DNA of 8,593 nt. Source: Holophaga sp. (GTDB lineage: Bacteria > Acidobacteriota > Holophagae > Holophagales > Holophagaceae). The position numbers and the translations under genes were made by a program. This document shows, one piece after another, positions 6,306 through 8,593 of this stretch. Under the pieces are notes generated by a model. That model saw only the letters and a program-made list of their open reading frames with translations, was not told the DNA's origin and ran no database searches. Numbering within the stretch: position 1 is the first letter of the stretch; the number at the start of each line of letters is the position of its first letter. The DNA is taken from the NCBI GenBank assembly GCA_030691225.1, contig JAUYES010000044.1:1-8593 (forward strand), given 5' to 3'.

Positions 6306-6854
6306 TCAAGGTTCTGGGTTGAAAATCGGAATGGGCTGAGTCTGGCTGACGCGCGGCGGCGTCAACGGTTCGTCGGGACTCGGAATAACACCTTTTTCTC
6401 TGAGCACCGAGGCAGCCTGGTAGGCGGCCAACACGGCCGTGCGAATGCGCTGGTAGCTGGTCTCCGTGACCTTGGTGTTAAAGCTCAGGTTGCCCACCAC
6501 GTACCACGATTCGCCGTTGGGCAGGGGCTGCGGCGCGGAAACCTGCACTTGGGGCGGCATGATGGAACCGGAACTATCCTCGCGCAGTTGAGCCGAAACC
6601 CGCTCGCACCAAGCCTGGAGCGTGGGTGTGATCTCCAGACCCTCGGCTTCGTTTTTCACGGTCATTCGACCGTACAGCGTAAAGAAGAGCCGCAATTGAG
6701 GCAGATCGAAACTGGAATTCAAATAACCCGCCATGGAGGCGATCTGCTGGAAATCCTTTTGCAAGGCGATGAGTTTGGGGCTGGGGGTGGCGGGACGCAT
6801 GGCCCGAGTATGGACCCATTCCGCCGCCCACCTTGCCTCGAACCCCGGGATCAT
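6306..6854 (-). CDS. Unrecognised protein (182 aa), divergent from the B12 riboswitch-cobT
   Basis: I do not recognise this gene. The minus frame reads like a real protein with normal codon use, while the overlapping plus frame is Arg/Gly/His-rich and looks like antisense. Without a signal peptide or membrane span, it seems cytoplasmic. The visible order is a basic, Pro-rich start (RPATPSPK), a helical region (LIALQKDFQQIASMAGYL), a strand-rich middle (LRLFFTLYGRMTVKNEA), a polar linker (DSSGSIMPPQVQVSAPQP), a strand block (SWYVVGNLSFNTKV), a helix (RIRTAVLAAYQAASVLREKG) and a Pro-rich tail. There is no Shine-Dalgarno before the ATG at 6854, but TATAGA ends 5 nt upstream of it, which would suit a leaderless message. 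An ATG at 6800 (codon 19) is the alternative start. The gene shares its upstream region with the cobT riboswitch promoter. Confidence 0.6.
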   Translation of the reverse strand: MIPGFEARWAAEWVHTRAMRPATPSPKLIALQKDFQQIASMAGYLNSSFDLPQLRLFFTLYGRMTVKNEAEGLEITPTLQAWCERVSAQLREDSSGSIMPPQVQVSAPQPLPNGESWYVVGNLSFNTKVTETSYQRIRTAVLAAYQAASVLREKGVIPSPDEPLTPPRVSQTQPIPIFNPEP

Positions 6855-6862
6855 GGTATTCT
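6833..6862 (+). promoter_or_regulatory. Candidate promoter for the cobalamin riboswitch-cobT transcript
   Basis: TTGCCT (6833-6838) and TATTCT (6857-6862) are 18 bp apart, each with 4 of 6 consensus bases, and would start transcription a few bases before the riboswitch. The region overlaps the first codons of the divergent gene ending at 6854, so the two transcripts start back to back and slightly overlapping. Confidence 0.4.
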
Positions 6863-6875
6863 ATAAGCTTCAACT

Positions 6876-7064
6876 ATTGCCCCGGAATACGGGAAGCAGG
6901 TGTAAGTCCGTTCGCGTGGATGGGCCCATTCCTGCGCTGCCCCGCAACGGTGAGCACCTCGGCTCGTAGGCCGGGAGACCCTGCCGGGGCCACTGGCGCG
7001 CTGCGCCGGGAAGGTGTCGGGGACCTCGATGGTCCGTCGCGTGCGAGCCCGGAGACCGTGCCGG
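6876..7064 (+). promoter_or_regulatory. Cobalamin (B12) riboswitch controlling cobT
   Basis: The leader carries the conserved blocks of the cobalamin aptamer in order: GGGAAGCAGGTGTAAGTCC (6891-6909), GCCCCGCAACGGTGA (6939-6953), GCCACTGG (6979-6986), CCGGGAAGG (6996-7004), and a 3' B12 box AGCCCGGAGACCGTGCC (7046-7062). That box fits the family pattern rAGYCMGgAgaCCkGCC with one extra T. Adenosyl- or other cobalamins bind this RNA and lower expression of the gene behind it. No terminator follows. A small hairpin (CTCGC 7074-7078 / GCGAG 7086-7090) lies directly before the ribosome site AAGGAG (7091-7096), so control of translation start is more likely than attenuation. Placement before cobT fits perfectly. 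The outer limits are approximate because I could not fold the RNA. Confidence 0.92.
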
Positions 7065-7104
7065 AGCTCATCCCTCGCCGTGGGAGCGAGAAGGAGCCCT
7101 AACC

Positions 7105-8148
7105 ATGCGATTGCCGCACATTCCCGTTCTGGACCCGTCCAGAAAACCCTTTCTCCAGGCGCATCTGGATGATCTCACCAAGCCTCAGGGCAGTCTGGGG
7201 CGCCTGGAATCCTTGGGCCTGCAACTGGCTTGGATCGCGGGTACGGAGCGCCCTGCCGATCCCGAGGCTTTCCTGCTCACCTTTGGCGGAGATCACGGTA
7301 TCGCCCGCCACGGTGTGAGCGCCTTTCCGCCCGAAGTCACCCCCCAGATGGTGGCCAATATGGCCCGTGGTGGCGCGGCCATCTGCGCCCTGTGCCGCGC
7401 CCATCGCATCACCCATCGCGTCATCGACGCCGGTATGGCCGTCTCTTGCGACTTCCCCGGTGTGTCTCAACGCAACGTGGTGCGCGGCACCGCCGATCCC
7501 CTGGCGGGACCGGCCATGACGCTTGATCAAGCCAAAGCCAGCCTGCAAGCGGGTGTAGATGAAGTGAACGACCTTCCGAGTCAGCCCTTCGCCCTGCTGG
7601 GTTTGGGAGAAATGGGCATCGCCAATTCGGCGATTGCCGCGCTGTTGGTCTGCGCCCTGGGTGGGTTGATCCCTGAAGAAGCCGTGGGACCGGGCACCGG
7701 TGTCCATGGAGAGGCACTGAAGCACAAGGTAAGCGTGGTGACAGCGGTCCTCACCAAGCATCAACCCAACCCCGCCGATCCCCTTGCTGTGCTGGCCGCC
7801 GTGGGCGGCGCGGAATTTGGCGCCATGGCCGGAGCCATGTTGGCCGGGGCTGCGCGAGGCTGGGCCGTCATCGTGGATGGCTACATCGCCGGAGCCGCTG
7901 CACTGATGGCCATCGCCCTGAATCCTGCCGTGAAGGATTACCTAGTGTGGAGCCACCGCAGCGCCGAACCCGGTGCCCGCCGCCTGCTGGAAAAGTTGGA
8001 GATTGAACCCGTGCTCGATCTCAATCTTCGCCTAGGTGAAGGCAGCGGCGCCGCCCTGGCGGTGCCGATCCTGCGCAGCGCCTGTGCCGTGATGCGTGAA
8101 ATGGCCACCTTCAGTGGCGCCGGCGTCAGCACGGCAGAAATGCATTGA
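7105..8148 (+). CDS. cobT: CobT, nicotinate-nucleotide--dimethylbenzimidazole phosphoribosyltransferase
   Basis: CobT transfers phosphoribose from nicotinate mononucleotide to 5,6-dimethylbenzimidazole (or another lower-ligand base), giving alpha-ribazole phosphate for the last steps of cobalamin assembly. The protein has 347 residues, close to the 356 of Salmonella CobT. Diagnostic motifs are LTKPQGSLGRLE (24-35), FGGDHGIARHGVSAFP (60-75), a Gly-rich GGAA (89-92), GLGEMGIANSA (166-176), VGPGTG (194-199) and GEGSGAALAVP (311-321), where Glu312 matches the catalytic glutamate. AAGGAG, 8 nt before the ATG at 7105, supports the start. It sits 40 nt after the B12 riboswitch and should be repressed when cobalamin is abundant. 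cobS follows 95 bp downstream on the same strand, probably in the same operon. Confidence 0.97.
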   Translation: MRLPHIPVLDPSRKPFLQAHLDDLTKPQGSLGRLESLGLQLAWIAGTERPADPEAFLLTFGGDHGIARHGVSAFPPEVTPQMVANMARGGAAICALCRAHRITHRVIDAGMAVSCDFPGVSQRNVVRGTADPLAGPAMTLDQAKASLQAGVDEVNDLPSQPFALLGLGEMGIANSAIAALLVCALGGLIPEEAVGPGTGVHGEALKHKVSVVTAVLTKHQPNPADPLAVLAAVGGAEFGAMAGAMLAGAARGWAVIVDGYIAGAAALMAIALNPAVKDYLVWSHRSAEPGARRLLEKLEIEPVLDLNLRLGEGSGAALAVPILRSACAVMREMATFSGAGVSTAEMH

Positions 8149-8171
8149 GAACTGGCAGGGCCCAGCGCAGT

Positions 8172-8196
8172 GATGAACACCGATGAACACCGATGG
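8172..8196 (+). repeat. Short tandem repeat, 2.5 copies of a 10-bp unit (GATGAACACC)
   Basis: Two exact copies of GATGAACACC (8172-8181 and 8182-8191) are followed by GATGG. They lie in the 95-bp gap between cobT and cobS and belong to no reading frame I support. A similar GATGAACAC(A/C)GATG-type sequence recurs between genes in several bacterial groups, so this may be a copy of a dispersed intergenic repeat. Confidence 0.75.
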
Positions 8197-8243
8197 CAGG
8201 CTTGTTCGTATTTATTGGCGGTGACCTTGTTTGGAGTATTCCC

Positions 8244-8593
8244 ATGCGTTCGTTGATTGCTGCCATCCGTTTCCTGACCCGCATTCCCGTGCCCGGACCA
8301 GATACCCACGTAGAGGACATCTCCCGCGCCGTAGGCTGGTTCCCCCTGGTAGGCGCCGGTGTGGGCGCGGCCACAGCTGGGATTTTCATCGCGGGACTGA
8401 AACTTTGGCCTGCTCCCGCCGCCGCATTACTCGCTGTAGCCGCAGGGTTGATGCTCACGGGTGGCTTTCACGAGGATGGCGCCACGGACGCCACGGATGG
8501 CCTGGGCGGCGGTTGGACCCGGGAACGGGTGCTGGAAATCATGAAGGACAGTCGCATCGGCGCCTACGGGGCCATGGCGCTCTGGTGCCTGCT
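8244..8593 (+). CDS. cobS: CobS, adenosylcobinamide-GDP ribazoletransferase (N-terminal part, cut by right edge)
   Basis: CobS is an inner-membrane enzyme that joins adenosylcobinamide-GDP to alpha-ribazole (phosphate), the final or penultimate step of B12 synthesis. The first 116 codons are present, roughly 45% of a usual protein of about 250 residues. Family motifs are RFLTRIPVPG (9-18), GWFPLVGAGVG (31-41), the acidic HEDGATDATDGLGGG (76-90), which holds the metal/diphosphate-binding aspartates, and EIMKDSRIGAYG (98-109). Hydrophobic helices span about 33-52 and 57-73. The ATG at 8244 follows GGAG (8233-8236) at 7 nt. The gap after cobT has no terminator, so read-through from the riboswitch-controlled transcript is likely. 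CobT makes the phosphate form of one CobS substrate. Confidence 0.95.
   Translation, partial: MRSLIAAIRFLTRIPVPGPDTHVEDISRAVGWFPLVGAGVGAATAGIFIAGLKLWPAPAAALLAVAAGLMLTGGFHEDGATDATDGLGGGWTRERVLEIMKDSRIGAYGAMALWCL

Noticed and set aside
6258..6866. Plus-strand open frame of 202 codons over the unknown minus-strand gene
   Set aside because: Arg-, Gly- and His-rich with no ribosome site; it runs into the cobT promoter and looks like antisense. The minus frame is the more protein-like reading, though neither has a known family.
7099..7764. Minus-strand open frame of 221 codons opposite cobT
   Set aside because: Gly/His/Gln-rich shadow of a clear cobT; it also crosses the cobT start and ribosome site.
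1..8593. Search for CRISPR, toxin-antitoxin, phage, transposon or biosynthetic cluster signals
   Set aside because: No spaced repeats, no integrase or transposase motifs, no tRNA-like sequence and no small toxin/antitoxin pair; the window is metabolic core genes plus one gene remnant.

Overview
The window is a GC-rich, densely packed stretch of ordinary bacterial chromosome with mostly housekeeping and cofactor genes. I see no phage, transposase, CRISPR or defence module and no clearly new multi-gene system. Shine-Dalgarno sites of the GGAGG type, some GTG starts, a secreted CpdB-like phosphatase with a signal peptide, and a B12 riboswitch ahead of cobT-cobS suggest a Gram-negative bacterium. 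An Acidobacteriota (Holophaga/Geothrix-like) origin is my weak guess, from overall gene style only.

Left part (1-2.4 kb). A truncated thiamine-phosphate-synthase/TenI-like gene runs off the left edge on the minus strand. It is divergent from an Rrf2-family regulator that carries IscR-like cysteines plus an extra cysteine/histidine cluster at its C-terminus. Convergent with the regulator, and only 12 bp away, is a secreted CpdB/UshA-type nucleotide phosphatase.

Middle (2.4-6.0 kb). A DUF6941-type protein ends in a long, near-perfect hairpin terminator. A plus-strand run follows: a long-form ThiF/MoeB adenylyltransferase, an 80-residue unknown protein, the nucleotide-pool sanitiser rdgB, and a LysO-type lysine exporter whose ATG lies 1 bp after the rdgB stop. 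ThiF and the ThiE/TenI-like fragment give the left half a thiamine flavour, although they are not in one operon.

Right part (6.0-8.6 kb). Between lysO and the next gene lies a decayed C-terminal remnant of an RMD1/YagE (DUF155) gene on the minus strand, with an in-frame stop and a frameshift. Beside it is an unrecognised 182-residue minus-strand gene. Divergent from that gene, a cobalamin riboswitch of about 190 nt precedes cobT, followed by cobS, which is cut by the right edge. CobT activates the lower-ligand base and CobS joins it to adenosylcobinamide-GDP, so the riboswitch would shut down late B12 assembly when the cofactor is plentiful. A 10-bp tandem repeat sits between cobT and cobS.
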